From Pseudooceanicola sediminis (GTDB taxonomy: Bacteria; Pseudomonadota; Alphaproteobacteria; Rhodobacterales; Rhodobacteraceae): a stretch of DNA of 64,000 nucleotides. The stretch spans positions 158,941-222,940 of the forward strand of contig NZ_QWJJ01000008.1 of the NCBI RefSeq assembly GCF_003575965.1. Direction: 5' to 3'. This document shows positions 55,563 to 64,000 of this stretch, in pieces; within the stretch, counting starts at the first letter, position 1, and every line of letters begins with the position of its first letter. Both the position numbers and the translations under genes were made by a program. The notes under the pieces are model-generated. The model searched no databases and was not told the origin of the DNA. It saw only the letters and a program-made list of their open reading frames with translations.

Positions 55563-56846
55563 ATGACCGATACCGGCTTTTTCACAGACACCCTCGAAGC
55601 CCGCGATCCGGAAATTTTTGGCGCCATCCGCAAGGAGCTTGGCCGTCAGCGTGACGAGATCGAACTGATTGCCTCCGAAAACATCGTCAGCCGCGCCGTG
55701 ATGGAGGCGCAAGGCTCTGTCATGACGAACAAATATGCCGAAGGTTACCCGGGCCGTCGCTATTACGGCGGCTGCCAGTTCGTCGACATTGCCGAGGATC
55801 TGGCGATCGAGCGTGCCAAGCAGCTGTTCGGCTGCGGCTTTGTCAACGTGCAGCCGAATTCGGGTAGCCAGGCCAACCAGGGTGTCTTTACCGCCCTGCT
55901 GCAACCCGGCGACACCATCCTGGGCATGAGCCTGGATGCGGGTGGCCACCTGACCCACGGTGCCAAACCGAACCAGTCGGGCAAGTGGTTCAACGCCATC
56001 CAGTACGGGGTGCGCAAGCAGGACAGCCTGATCGACTATGATCAGGTTCAGGAACTGGCGACCGAGCACAAACCCAAGATGATCATCGCTGGCGGCTCGG
56101 CCATTCCCCGTCAGGTGGATTTCGCGAAAATGCGCCAGATTGCAGACAGTGTTGGTGCCTACCTGATGGTCGACATGGCGCACTTTGCCGGTCTGGTCGC
56201 GGCGGGCGAGCACCCCAGCCCCTTTCCCCATGCCGATGTCGTCACCACCACCACCCACAAGACGCTGCGTGGTCCCCGTGGCGGGATGATCCTGACGAAT
56301 GACGAAGCGATCGCGAAAAAGGTCAACTCGGCCATTTTCCCCGGTATCCAGGGCGGCCCGCTGATGCACGTCATCGCCGGCAAGGCCGTTGCCTTTGGCG
56401 AGGCGCTGCGCCCCGAGTTCAAGACCTATCAAAAGCAGGTCCGCGCCAATGCCGTCGCACTGGCTGATCAGCTGATGAAGGGCGGGCTCGATATCGTCAC
56501 CGGCGGCACCGACACCCACGTCATGCTGGTTGACCTGCGCCCCAAGGGCGTCAAGGGCAACGAGACTGAAAAGGCGCTGGAGCGGGCGCATATCACCTGC
56601 AACAAGAACGGCATTCCGTTTGACCCGGAAAAACCGACCGTGACCTCGGGCGTGCGCCTCGGCACCCCCGCCGGGACGACGCGCGGGTTTGGCGAGGACG
56701 AATTCCGCCAGATTGCGGATTGGATCGTCGAGGTCGTCGATGGTCTGGCCGCCAATGGCGCCGATGCCAACGGTGACGTCGAGGCCAAGGTGGCAGGCGA
56801 AGTTGCGGCGCTCTGCGCGCGCTTTCCGCTCTATCCCGAACTCTGA
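55563..56846 (+). CDS. glyA: serine hydroxymethyltransferase
   Basis: 427-residue PLP enzyme interconverting serine and glycine with tetrahydrofolate. The active lysine is in [13 protein letters not shown], with the substrate-binding [13 protein letters not shown] and [11 protein letters not shown] segments near the start. Full length. The downstream ribF gene begins 47 bases later, across a hairpin, so the two could be co-transcribed. The start is supported by GATGGAG seven bases upstream. Confidence 0.96.
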   Translation: MTDTGFFTDTLEARDPEIFGAIRKELGRQRDEIELIASENIVSRAVMEAQGSVMTNKYAEGYPGRRYYGGCQFVDIAEDLAIERAKQLFGCGFVNVQPNSGSQANQGVFTALLQPGDTILGMSLDAGGHLTHGAKPNQSGKWFNAIQYGVRKQDSLIDYDQVQELATEHKPKMIIAGGSAIPRQVDFAKMRQIADSVGAYLMVDMAHFAGLVAAGEHPSPFPHADVVTTTTHKTLRGPRGGMILTNDEAIAKKVNSAIFPGIQGGPLMHVIAGKAVAFGEALRPEFKTYQKQVRANAVALADQLMKGGLDIVTGGTDTHVMLVDLRPKGVKGNETEKALERAHITCNKNGIPFDPEKPTVTSGVRLGTPAGTTRGFGEDEFRQIADWIVEVVDGLAANGADANGDVEAKVAGEVAALCARFPLYPEL

Positions 56847-56872
56847 AACGGCGGCTCTTGCCTCTCTCTCGC

Positions 56873-56895
56873 ATGGGCGCTACGCAAGCGCCCAT
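56873..56895 (+). promoter_or_regulatory. perfect hairpin covering the ribF start
   Basis: ATGGGCGCT (56873-56881) pairs with AGCGCCCAT (56887-56895) around a five-base loop. The right arm includes the first two bases of the chosen ribF start codon, so translation could be limited by folding. It may also damp read-through from glyA. Confidence 0.45.
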
Positions 56896-57832
56896 GCGCA
56901 TCGTCAGAGACCATCAATTCGTCACGGACCGCGACCGCGGCGCCGTCGCTGCCATCGGAAACTTCGATGGCGTGCACCTGGGCCACCGCTCCGTGATCGA
57001 CCTCGCCCGGGCCGAGGCAACCCGCATGGGTGCCCCCCTTGGTGTCGTCACGTTCGAGCCGCATCCGCGACAGTTGTTTGCCCCCGACTCGCCCGACTTC
57101 CGGCTGACCAATTCGACGGCGCGCGCGCATCGGCTGGAAAAGCTGGGCGTTGACGTGCTGTATGAGCTGAACTTTACCCCCTCTCTCGCCAATCTCACGC
57201 CCGAAGCCTTTGCCGATGGGGTGCTGCGCGCAGGGCTGGGCCTGCGAAAGATCGTCGTCGGGGCCGACTTTCATTTCGGCAAGGGCCGCGAGGGCGACGT
57301 CGAGGATCTGATCGCCTTTGGCAAGACCTTCGGCTTTGACGTGCAGGTCGTGCCGTTGCTGGAAAACGAATCCGAGGAGGTTTCCTCGACAGCGATCCGC
57401 GCCGCCCTGGCAGAAGGACGCCCACGTGATGCCGCCGCCATGCTTGGCCACTGGCATCGGATCGAAGGAACGGTCATTCGGGGCGATCAGCGTGGTCGTG
57501 ACCTTGGCTATCCGACGGCGAACATGTCACTGCGCGGGCTGCACAAGCCCTGCTACGGTGTCTATGCGGTGCTGGTCGACGTGCTGACGGGGCCGAACAA
57601 GGGCAGCTACAAGGGGGCAGCCTCGCTTGGGATGCGCCCTATGTTCGATGGCAAGGTGCCCAACCTGGAAACCTTCCTGTTCGATTTCCGTGGCGATCTT
57701 TATGGCAGCGAGCTGTCGGTGGCACTGGTCGACTACCTGCGGCCTGAAATGAAATTCGACGGTCTGGAAGGGTTGATTGCCCAGATGGATGCCGATTGCA
57801 CCCGCGCACGGCAGATCCTGGAGCCCTTATGA
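56894..57832 (+). CDS. ribF: bifunctional riboflavin kinase/FAD synthetase
   Basis: 312-residue enzyme making FMN and then FAD. The N-terminal nucleotidyltransferase domain has GNFDGVHLGH and the SSTAIR motif; the C-terminal flavokinase domain begins near residue 190 with RDLGYPTAN. ATG 56894 begins MRIVRDHQFV; an upstream ATG at 56873, in the left arm of a hairpin, is an alternative start. Flavin supply may matter for the flavoenzymes in this window, but linkage is to glyA. It overlaps the next gene by ATGA. Confidence 0.93.
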   Translation: MRIVRDHQFVTDRDRGAVAAIGNFDGVHLGHRSVIDLARAEATRMGAPLGVVTFEPHPRQLFAPDSPDFRLTNSTARAHRLEKLGVDVLYELNFTPSLANLTPEAFADGVLRAGLGLRKIVVGADFHFGKGREGDVEDLIAFGKTFGFDVQVVPLLENESEEVSSTAIRAALAEGRPRDAAAMLGHWHRIEGTVIRGDQRGRDLGYPTANMSLRGLHKPCYGVYAVLVDVLTGPNKGSYKGAASLGMRPMFDGKVPNLETFLFDFRGDLYGSELSVALVDYLRPEMKFDGLEGLIAQMDADCTRARQILEPL

Positions 57833-58326
57833 GCAACCCTCGCACGCCTTCGCCCCGCACGGACCCGATCGATCGCAGCGGCCTGCGCCCGCGGTTCTGG
57901 GAAAATGTGTCGCTGAACCGCATGACCCAGAAGGAATGGGAAGCACTGTGCGACGGTTGCGGCAAGTGCTGCCTGAACAAGCTGGAAGACGAAGAGACCG
58001 GCGAGGTCGCCCTGACCCGCGTCGCCTGCCGCCTGCTGGACGGGCATTCGTGCCTGTGTTCGCAATATCCGATACGGCACCAGTTCGTGCCTGAATGCAT
58101 CTCGCTCTCGGCCAAGAACCTTGAGAGCCACCTCTACTGGATGCCGGAGACCTGTGCCTATCGCCTGCTGCACGAGGGGCGCCCGCTGTTTCACTGGCAT
58201 CCGCTGATTTCCGGCGATCCCGACAGCGTGCATGCGGCAGGTGTCTCCGCGCAGGACATCACGGTGCCGGAGTTCGAAATCGACGAGGAGGACTGGGAGG
58301 ACTACATCATCGAGGAACCGACCTAA
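57829..58326 (+). CDS. YcgN family cysteine-cluster protein (UPF0260)
   Basis: 165-residue protein with the characteristic cysteine pattern: CDGCGKCCLNK, CRLLDGHSCLC, PECISL and ETCAYRL. These cysteines could bind iron-sulfur or zinc. The family is widespread and of unknown function. The acidic C terminus (DEEDWEDYIIEEP) is usual for it. The start overlaps the ribF stop, and the TAA overlaps the next ATG by one base. Confidence 0.88.
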   Translation: MSNPRTPSPRTDPIDRSGLRPRFWENVSLNRMTQKEWEALCDGCGKCCLNKLEDEETGEVALTRVACRLLDGHSCLCSQYPIRHQFVPECISLSAKNLESHLYWMPETCAYRLLHEGRPLFHWHPLISGDPDSVHAAGVSAQDITVPEFEIDEEDWEDYIIEEPT

Positions 58327-59372
58327 TGTTTTTTGCCTCCGACAACGCCGGACCGGCCCACCCCTCCATCGCCGAGGCGCTGGTACACGCAAACACCGGC
58401 TACCAGATGCCCTATGGCAAAGACACGATCATGGATCAGGTCCGCGACCGTCTGCGCACGATTTTCGAGGCCCCCGAGGCTGCGATATATCTGGTGGCGA
58501 CCGGCACCGCCGCAAATTCCCTTTCACTCGCAACCTATTGCCAACCCTGGCAAACCGTCTTTTGCAGCCCCGTGGCGCATATCAATGAGGACGAGTGCAA
58601 TTCCCCCGAATTCTACATGGGTGGCGCCAAGCTGACCCTGGTGGGGGACAGTGACAAGATGACGCCGGCGGCGCTGCGCGCGGCCATGGGGCACGACGCC
58701 CGCATCGCCGTGCACTCTGCCCAGCCTGGTCCGTTATCGATCACGCAGGCCACGGAAAAAGGGCGCATCTATACCTGTGACGAAATCGCCGCGCTGTCGG
58801 CCATTGCCGCCGATCTGGGCCAGCCGACGCATCTGGATGGCGCGCGCTTTGCCAATGCGCTGGTGGCGCTCGGCTGCACCCCGGCAGAGATGACCTGGAA
58901 GGCGGGTGTCGATGTGGTCAGCTTTGGTGGCACAAAGAATGGCTGCGTCGGCGTTGAGGCAGTGATTTTCTTTGACCCGGCAAAGGCTTGGGAATTCGAG
59001 CTGCGCCGCAAGCGGGGCGCGCACCTGTTTTCCAAGCACCGCTACCTGTCGGCACAGATGCTGGCCTACCTCGAAGGTGGCCTCTGGCTCGACCTGGCGA
59101 AACGGTCGAACGCGCGCATGGCCCTTCTGGCGGACGGGTTGCGCAAGATTCCCGGGACCAGCTTTCTGCACGACCCCCAGGCGAATATCGTCTTTGCCAA
59201 CCTGCCCCGTGCTGCCCACAAGCGCCTCATGCAGGCCGGTGCGCGGTATTACCTGACATCCGGTGACCTGGACGGGGCGGATGAAGACGAACTGCTGACC
59301 GCCCGTCTGGTCTGCGACTGGTCCCTGCCCGAGGCCGAGATAACGCGGTTTCTGGAAATCGCCGCCGGATAG
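58326..59372 (+). CDS. ltaE: low-specificity L-threonine aldolase
   Basis: 348-residue PLP enzyme that cleaves threonine or allo-threonine to glycine and acetaldehyde. The PLP lysine lies in SFGGTKNG, and MFFASDNAGPAHPSI, THLDGARFANAL and HINEDEC are family segments. Being in the same transcription unit as glyA (serine/glycine) suggests a shared role in glycine metabolism. Its start overlaps the ycgN-like stop. A strong hairpin follows. Confidence 0.9.
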   Translation: MFFASDNAGPAHPSIAEALVHANTGYQMPYGKDTIMDQVRDRLRTIFEAPEAAIYLVATGTAANSLSLATYCQPWQTVFCSPVAHINEDECNSPEFYMGGAKLTLVGDSDKMTPAALRAAMGHDARIAVHSAQPGPLSITQATEKGRIYTCDEIAALSAIAADLGQPTHLDGARFANALVALGCTPAEMTWKAGVDVVSFGGTKNGCVGVEAVIFFDPAKAWEFELRRKRGAHLFSKHRYLSAQMLAYLEGGLWLDLAKRSNARMALLADGLRKIPGTSFLHDPQANIVFANLPRAAHKRLMQAGARYYLTSGDLDGADEDELLTARLVCDWSLPEAEITRFLEIAAG

Positions 59373-59390
59373 CGCCGGCCCCAATCCGCA

Positions 59391-59426
59391 GCCACCGGGA
59401 AAAGCAGCCGCGCTTTTCCCGGTGGC
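59391..59426. terminator. terminator after ltaE
   Basis: GCCACCGGGAAAAGC (59391-59405) pairs perfectly with GCTTTTCCCGGTGGC (59412-59426), a 15-bp stem with a six-base loop. It separates convergent genes, with the T-run inside the right arm. Confidence 0.8.
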
Positions 59427-59475
59427 GCATCTCTCTAGCCGCGCAGCATTCCCAGAGGCTTAGCTTTCCAGGCCG

Positions 59476-60306
59476 TCAGGCGTCCTGCATCATGAAGGAA
59501 CGCACGGCATCACCGACGGCCCCGGCGTGGGTGACAGGGCCCATGTGGGCGGCCCCGGCGATCACCACACGTTCGGCTGCGGGCATCTGGGTCTGCAAGG
59601 CGTCGTTGATCCGCGCGGCATAGATGGGACTGTCCGCCCCCTCCATCAAGAGAACCGGACATGTCAGGGCCGATAGCCGCCCCCGCGACAGCATCCCGGC
59701 CGGATCGCCATAGTTGGTTTCCCGGATGGCATCGATCAACGGAATGCGCGCAGCAAAGCCTTCGCGTTGAGATTGAGGCAGGCGATCCCATTCACGGCCG
59801 TCGCCCCAGAGCCTCATGAAGGCGCGGGCGGCGCCTTCGTTGTCGCCTGCCGCCATCGCATCGGCAAAGGGGGCCATGTCGCGATCGTGCTGCGCCTTCA
59901 GTTCGGGGAAGGCCCGAAAACCGGCGGTAAAGAACACCGGTTCGTAGAGCGAGAGCGAGCGGACCAGTCCGGGCTGTTCCACCGCCAGACGCAACGCGGC
60001 GGTGGCACCGAAGGAATGCCCCAGAATATCAACCGGACCGCCGCCCCAATTGCGGATCAGGCCCGAAGCCATCTCAACACTCTGTTCCTGATACGAAACA
60101 TCGGGATGCCAGGCACCGCTTTTGCCATGCCCGGGCAGGTCGAAGGCGCGGCTTTCCACCTTGGGCAACAGGCGGGTCGCCACCCCACGCCATGCCCCCG
60201 AATGGGCCAGCGAACAGTGGATCATCAACAGGCGGCGGTCTGCGCCAGCCTCCTCTCCCCATGCCTGCCAGGCCGTTTCGTGACCGCCGAAGATCGAGTG
60301 CAACAT
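59476..60306 (-). CDS. alpha/beta-hydrolase fold protein
   Basis: 276-residue cytoplasmic hydrolase of the alpha/beta family. The nucleophile elbow is GHSFGATAAL (serine), the oxyanion strand is LMIHCSLAHSG, and the catalytic histidine is in IAGAAHMGPVTH. Relatives include ester and meta-cleavage-product hydrolases; nothing here picks a substrate. The ATG at 60306 overlaps the stop of the gene ahead of it. The pair with the isomerase-like gene suggests an aromatic or small-molecule degradation step. Confidence 0.83.
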   Translation of the reverse strand: MLHSIFGGHETAWQAWGEEAGADRRLLMIHCSLAHSGAWRGVATRLLPKVESRAFDLPGHGKSGAWHPDVSYQEQSVEMASGLIRNWGGGPVDILGHSFGATAALRLAVEQPGLVRSLSLYEPVFFTAGFRAFPELKAQHDRDMAPFADAMAAGDNEGAARAFMRLWGDGREWDRLPQSQREGFAARIPLIDAIRETNYGDPAGMLSRGRLSALTCPVLLMEGADSPIYAARINDALQTQMPAAERVVIAGAAHMGPVTHAGAVGDAVRSFMMQDA

Positions 60307-60908
60307 CACAGTTTACCGTCGAGAAACGCCTCGAGGTCGGACAGGCGGTCATGTCCCCAGAACCGCTCCGTTCCGTCGACGACATAGAACGGTGCGCCGA
60401 AGACCCCGGCGTTCAGCGCCTCTTCGGTGTTGCGGGCAAAGGTTTCGGCCCCGCTGAGAAGGCCGCTGTTGGCCAGTTCGGGGTCGAACCCGGCGCGCGA
60501 CAGGCAATCGCGGATCACCTCGTCATCGGCGACATTGCGATCCTCGCGCCAGCAGGCGGCCAGGAAAAGCCGGCTGAGCAGGCCGACGTCCCCGCCCCCG
60601 GCCGCCTGCGCGGCGATGATTGCATAGCAGGATGGCGCAGGGTTGGTGGGGAAAAACGCCGGATGCAAGGTCAGTTGCAAACCGGATTTCACCATGGCGC
60701 GGCGCAGCTCTTGCAGGCGGTATTCCTGACGGGCGATCGGCCGTTCCGACAGCGCGAGGCCCCCGGTGCGGTTGAAAATCGTCGTGAGATCAACGGGTTT
60801 GTAGGAAATCGTGGCCCCATGCCGTGCTGCCACCTGTTCCAGCCGGTCACCGGCAAGATAGGTGAAGGGAGAGATGGTGGTGAAGTAGTAGTCGATATGC
60901 TTGGTCAT
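60306..60908 (-). CDS. 2-hydroxychromene-2-carboxylate isomerase family protein (DsbA-like fold)
   Basis: 200-residue protein of the HCCA isomerase/kappa-GST group. It has a thioredoxin-like fold with a helical insert, and the start is [20 protein letters not shown]; the SPF segment holds the serine that replaces the DsbA cysteine. The [12 protein letters not shown] loop carries the cis-proline. True HCCA isomerases act in naphthalene breakdown using glutathione, but many roseobacter copies have no such pathway nearby. It begins close to the prs promoter, divergent from it. Confidence 0.82.
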   Translation of the reverse strand: MTKHIDYYFTTISPFTYLAGDRLEQVAARHGATISYKPVDLTTIFNRTGGLALSERPIARQEYRLQELRRAMVKSGLQLTLHPAFFPTNPAPSCYAIIAAQAAGGGDVGLLSRLFLAACWREDRNVADDEVIRDCLSRAGFDPELANSGLLSGAETFARNTEEALNAGVFGAPFYVVDGTERFWGHDRLSDLEAFLDGKL

Positions 60909-61014
60909 TTTCCCAGCCTTCCGGACGCAGGTTGTTTGGCAAGACCGTAACGGGGTGCTAAGCGGGGTTCAACGTCACGAATCTGTCATCGCGCCGCCCT
61001 CCGGAGACCAGTCC

Positions 61015-62031
61015 ATGCCTAATATCATCGAGCCCAAGTTGATTGCGGGCAACTCAAATATGCCATTGGCCACATCCATTGCGCGGCGGATGTCGATGCA
61101 CCGCGGGATGAGCGTGGACCTGGTCAAGGCCCGGGTCGAGCGGTTCAACGACGGCGAGATCTTCGTCGAAGTGTTTGAAAACGTGCGCGGCGAGGACATG
61201 TTCATCATCCAGAGCACCTCGAACCCGGCCAACGACAACCTGATGGAATTGCTGATCATGACCGACGCGCTGCGCCGGTCGTCGGCGGCGCGCATCACCG
61301 CCGTGATCCCCTATTTCGGCTATGCCCGTCAGGATCGCCGCACCAAGGCGCGCACCCCCATCACCGCCAAGCTGGTGGCCAACATGCTGGTCGAGGCGGG
61401 GGTCGAGCGCGTGCTGACGCTGGACCTGCATGCTGCTCAGATTCAAGGGTTTTTCGACATTCCCGTCGACAACCTCTATGCCAGCCCGATCTTTGCGCTG
61501 GATATCATGGAGCAGTTCAAGGACCGCTTGCAGGATGTCATGGTCGTGTCGCCCGACGTCGGCGGCGTGGCCCGCGCCCGAGAGCTGGCCAAGCGGATCA
61601 ACGTCCCGCTGAGCATCGTCGACAAGCGGCGGGAAAAGCCCGGCGAGATTGCCGAGATGACCGTCATCGGCGAGGTGAAGGACAAGATCTGCATCATCGT
61701 CGATGACATCTGCGACACCGCGGGCACGCTGTGCAAGGCCGCGGAATTGCTGATGGATTACGGCGCAACCGAGGTGCATTCCTATATCTCGCACGGGGTT
61801 CTGTCGGGTCCGGCGGTCGAGCGGATCTCAAACTCGGTCATGAAGAACCTGGTGATCACGGATTCCATCGCCGCCACCGATCCGGTGAAGGCCTGCGACA
61901 AGATCCGCATCCTGCCGACCGCGCCGATGTTCGCCCAGGCAATCCTGAACATCTGGAACGGCACCTCGGTCAGTTCGCTGTTCGAGACCGGGACGCTGGA
62001 GCCGATCTACGAAGGGTATTTCCGCGGCTGA
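61015..62031 (+). CDS. prs: ribose-phosphate pyrophosphokinase
   Basis: 338-residue enzyme making PRPP from ribose 5-phosphate and ATP for nucleotide, histidine and NAD synthesis. The PRPP-binding motif [14 protein letters not shown] and the [12 protein letters not shown] flexible-loop region are conserved, as is the [10 protein letters not shown] strand. CGGAG upstream of the ATG at 61015 sets the start, 38 codons inside the longest frame. It produces the PRPP used by upp, coded 15 kb away. Confidence 0.95.
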   Translation: MPNIIEPKLIAGNSNMPLATSIARRMSMHRGMSVDLVKARVERFNDGEIFVEVFENVRGEDMFIIQSTSNPANDNLMELLIMTDALRRSSAARITAVIPYFGYARQDRRTKARTPITAKLVANMLVEAGVERVLTLDLHAAQIQGFFDIPVDNLYASPIFALDIMEQFKDRLQDVMVVSPDVGGVARARELAKRINVPLSIVDKRREKPGEIAEMTVIGEVKDKICIIVDDICDTAGTLCKAAELLMDYGATEVHSYISHGVLSGPAVERISNSVMKNLVITDSIAATDPVKACDKIRILPTAPMFAQAILNIWNGTSVSSLFETGTLEPIYEGYFRG

Positions 62032-62058
62032 GCCGGAGCCGATTTCAGAGCGTTTCGA

Positions 62059-62096
62059 GGGCGCGGGGACCGGAATGTCGGTACCCGCGCCCTTTT
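62059..62096 (+). terminator. intrinsic terminator of prs
   Basis: GGGCGCGGG (62059-62067) pairs with CCCGCGCCC (62084-62092); an inner ACCG/CGGT pairing extends the stem, and TTTT follows. A clear Rho-independent terminator. Confidence 0.9.
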
Positions 62097-62132
62097 GCCA
62101 TCCAAGTCATTGATATCGCTGTTTTCGAACGT

Positions 62133-62150
62133 CGGTATCTGAACGGTATC
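62133..62150 (-). repeat. phased GATACCG pair (inverted)
   Basis: CGGTATC at 62133 and 62144, i.e. two GATACCG copies 11 bases apart on the minus strand, followed on that strand by GACGTTCG as at 41640. Confidence 0.6.
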
Positions 62151-62265
62151 AAGGCGGTTTGCGAACGGTTCTTCGCGGCGGAGATGTGACGGCACCGATC
62201 GGGCGGTGCGTGGGTCTGCACGGGCGGCAAGAGGGGCTCCGCCCCCGGCGCAAGCGCCTTCCCCC

Positions 62266-62286
62266 GGGGTATTTCCGGCCAGATGA
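62266..62286 (+). repeat. 21-bp intergenic module, copy 4
   Basis: GGGGTATTTCCGGCCAGATGA, identical to copy 3. It is preceded by GGGGCTCCGCCCC and GGCGCAAGCGCC hairpins and a CCCCCGGGG junction. Confidence 0.85.
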
Positions 62287-62372
62287 GCGAGCCTGCGGGC
62301 GGCGGGATGGCTTGGGGGCGCGCCGGGTTTGCGAAACGGGTCGGCGGGGAGAGCCGAGATTGGGCTGAAGCG

Positions 62373-62822
62373 TCAGCGGCGGGCGGCGAAGAAATCGCGC
62401 AGCAGGGTTTCCGCCTCACGCGCGGCAATGCCGTCGTAGACGTCGGGCACATGATGGCACTGGGGATGCGAGAAGATCCGCGGCCCCTGGGCGATGCCGC
62501 CCGACTTTGGATCCGCAGCGCCGTAGCAGAGCCGTGCGATGCGGGCGGCGGAGATGACCGCGGCGCAGGCCGGACAAGGTTCGAGCGTGACGTAGAGCAC
62601 GTGCCCGGTCAGGCGTTCGCTGTGCCGCGCGGCGCAGGCGGCGCGGATCACCAGCACCTCGGCATGGGCCGTCGGATCGCTGAGTTCGCGTGTGCGGTTG
62701 CCGTCGCGCGCGACGATGCGCCCGGCGGGATCGAGCAGCACCGCGCCGACCGGCACCTCGCCCCGGGCGGCGGCGGCGCGGGCCTCGTCCAGCGCGATCT
62801 GCATATGGGAGGTGAATGTCAT
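62373..62822 (-). CDS. tadA: tRNA(Arg) adenosine-34 deaminase
   Basis: 149-residue zinc deaminase that edits A34 of tRNA-Arg to inosine. The zinc ligands and catalytic glutamate are in PTAHAEVLVIR and EPCPACAAVI. The MQIALDEARAAAARGEVPVGA beginning is typical. The ATG at 62822 begins MTFTSHM; MQIAL six codons later is an alternative. It is divergent from rluB, with 77 bases between. Confidence 0.92.
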   Translation of the reverse strand: MTFTSHMQIALDEARAAAARGEVPVGAVLLDPAGRIVARDGNRTRELSDPTAHAEVLVIRAACAARHSERLTGHVLYVTLEPCPACAAVISAARIARLCYGAADPKSGGIAQGPRIFSHPQCHHVPDVYDGIAAREAETLLRDFFAARR

Positions 62823-62899
62823 GCCCCTTGGTGCCGTGTTGACCCCGCGCTTGCAAGATGATCCTTCCTTGACGGCGTGATCCGCGCTAGAGCCGGGTC

Positions 62900-64000
62900 A
62901 TGACACGCAAGCCCACGCCCCGCCCCGACCGCCCCGCCGCCTCTGCCGATCCCCGCGCCCCGGGGCAGGCTGACGCCTTGCCGCCCGATACCGGCGCGGA
63001 GGGCGTGCCGGAGAGATCCGCCGGAAGGACGGCCGGGGCGACTCTCGGGACCGGGGCCTCTGCCGGAACAGGTGCCGACGCCGCCGGGCGGCCCGGTGAC
63101 CGCATCGCCAAGGTGCTGTCACGCGCCGGTGTCGCCAGTCGGCGCGACGCGGAGAAGATGATCGCCGAGGGCCGTGTCGCGGTGAACGGCAAGGTGATCG
63201 ACAGCCCCGCCCTGAACATCACCGGGGGCGCCCGCATCACGGTTGACGGCCGCCCCATTGCCGCGGCCGAACCGGCGCGGTTGTGGCTGTATCACAAGCC
63301 CACCGGGCTGGTGACCACGACAAAGGACGAACAGGGCCGAGCGACGATTTTCGACACCCTGCCCGAGGACATGCCACGGGTTCTGTCGGTCGGGCGGCTT
63401 GACCTGAATTCGGAAGGGTTGCTGTTGCTGACCAACGACGGCGGCATCAAGCGCCAGCTGGAGCTGCCCTCGACCGGCTGGTTGCGGCGCTATCGGGTGC
63501 GGGTCAAGGGCGCGCCGACGGACGAGATGCTGGCACCCCTGCGCGAGGGCATCGTGGTGGACCGCGAGGAATTCCAGCCGATGATCGTGTCGGTGGATCG
63601 CCAGCAGGGGGCGAATGCCTGGCTGACGGTGGCGCTGCGCGAGGGCAAGAACCGCGAGATCCGCCGGGCCATGGAAAACATCGGCCTGGTGGTGAACCGG
63701 CTGATCCGGGTCAGCTATGGCCCCTTTCAGCTGGGCACCCTGAAGGCGGGGGCCGTGGAAGAGGTCAAGCGCCGGGTGATGCGCGACCAGCTGGGGCTGG
63801 AGCCGGAGGAAGAGGACACCACCCCTGCCCCGCGCAAGCGGCTGGTGCGCAAGAGCAAGCCGTCCGGCGTCGGGTCGGACATCACGGAAGAGACCTTTGG
63901 CGGGCGTGGCCGCACCGGCGGCCGGGGCGGGCCGAAGGCTGCGGGTGGCGCGGCGGGCAAGCCAGGTGCGCGGTCGCCGGGCAAGCCCGGTGCGCGGTCG
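62900..64000 (+). CDS. rluB: 23S rRNA pseudouridine synthase RluB-like (runs off right edge)
   Basis: 367 codons are seen and the gene continues past the window. Residues 1-70 are a low-complexity, disordered lead. An S4 RNA-binding domain (IAKVLSRAGVASRRDAEKMI) follows, then the RsuA/RluB catalytic domain with the active aspartate in GRLDLNSEGLLLL and the LREGKNREIRRAM motif. A disordered tail, GGRGRTGGRGGPK with KPGARSPG repeats coded by 24-bp units at 63955-64000, is cut by the edge. RluB modifies U2605 of 23S rRNA; RluE/RsuA cannot be fully excluded. Confidence 0.88.
   Translation, partial: MTRKPTPRPDRPAASADPRAPGQADALPPDTGAEGVPERSAGRTAGATLGTGASAGTGADAAGRPGDRIAKVLSRAGVASRRDAEKMIAEGRVAVNGKVIDSPALNITGGARITVDGRPIAAAEPARLWLYHKPTGLVTTTKDEQGRATIFDTLPEDMPRVLSVGRLDLNSEGLLLLTNDGGIKRQLELPSTGWLRRYRVRVKGAPTDEMLAPLREGIVVDREEFQPMIVSVDRQQGANAWLTVALREGKNREIRRAMENIGLVVNRLIRVSYGPFQLGTLKAGAVEEVKRRVMRDQLGLEPEEEDTTPAPRKRLVRKSKPSGVGSDITEETFGGRGRTGGRGGPKAAGGAAGKPGARSPGKPGARS

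Larger units (their letters stand above)
62032..62372. other. intergenic region between prs and tadA
   Basis: 341 bases between convergent genes, without a gene. It contains the prs terminator, a reversed GATACCG pair and copy 4 of the 21-bp module. Confidence 0.7.

Overview
The window is high-GC, densely coding DNA that reads as part of a chromosome of a marine Rhodobacteraceae (Roseobacter-group) alphaproteobacterium. The grounds are the GC-rich third codon positions, the many ATGA/GTGA stop-start overlaps, the TRAP transporter, a roseobacter-style beta-oxidation cluster, MaeB-type malic enzyme, PrpE, and an intergenic repeat module. No phage, insertion sequence, CRISPR array or rRNA was seen. 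One tRNA gene is present (Gly, anticodon TCC).

Left part (1-12.7 kb), mixed accessory metabolism: a truncated MFS exporter, an AMP-forming acyl-CoA synthetase and an MsbA-type ABC exporter on the minus strand; a two-gene molybdenum hydroxylase whose large subunit is fused to a three-haem cytochrome c; a PLP-dependent class V aminotransferase; and a ketopantoate-reductase-like gene coupled to a class II aldolase.

Centre-left (12.9-23.5 kb), the most notable system: nine plus-strand genes in the order amidase, flavin monooxygenase, small protein, 64-codon ORF, Rieske oxygenase alpha, beta subunit, SDR, ferredoxin reductase, flavin reductase, followed by a convergent MarR regulator. This is the content and, as I recall it, the order of the indole-3-acetic acid (auxin) catabolic iac cluster (iacHAB-x-CDEFG plus iacR). 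A complete TRAP transporter (P, Q and M subunits) is divergent from iacR, so it probably imports the aromatic acid or a relative.

Middle (23.5-41.5 kb): tRNA-Gly; a YqjD/YqjE-like envelope pair; DUF1992 protein; a periplasmic 5'-nucleotidase; a DUF952-pyrD-arsC operon; a MATE exporter with two hotdog thioesterases; two MerR regulators ahead of a fatty-acid beta-oxidation block (acyl-CoA dehydrogenase, GST-like protein, thiolase, FadJ-type multifunctional enzyme); a TetR regulator divergent from a Bcr/CflA MFS pump.

Right part (41.8-64 kb): a Hint-domain protein next to a gene-poor 1.1 kb; a coupled nucleoside-salvage operon (cdd-deoA-deoB-add-upp); maeB; prpE with probable ScfR-type operators; a CsbD-like protein; nadK; glyA-ribF-ycgN-ltaE; a hydrolase and a chromene-carboxylate-isomerase-like pair; prs; tadA; and the start of rluB. 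Intergenic signals include a 21-bp module present four times, phased GATACCG repeats at three loci, several operator-like palindromes and strong terminators.
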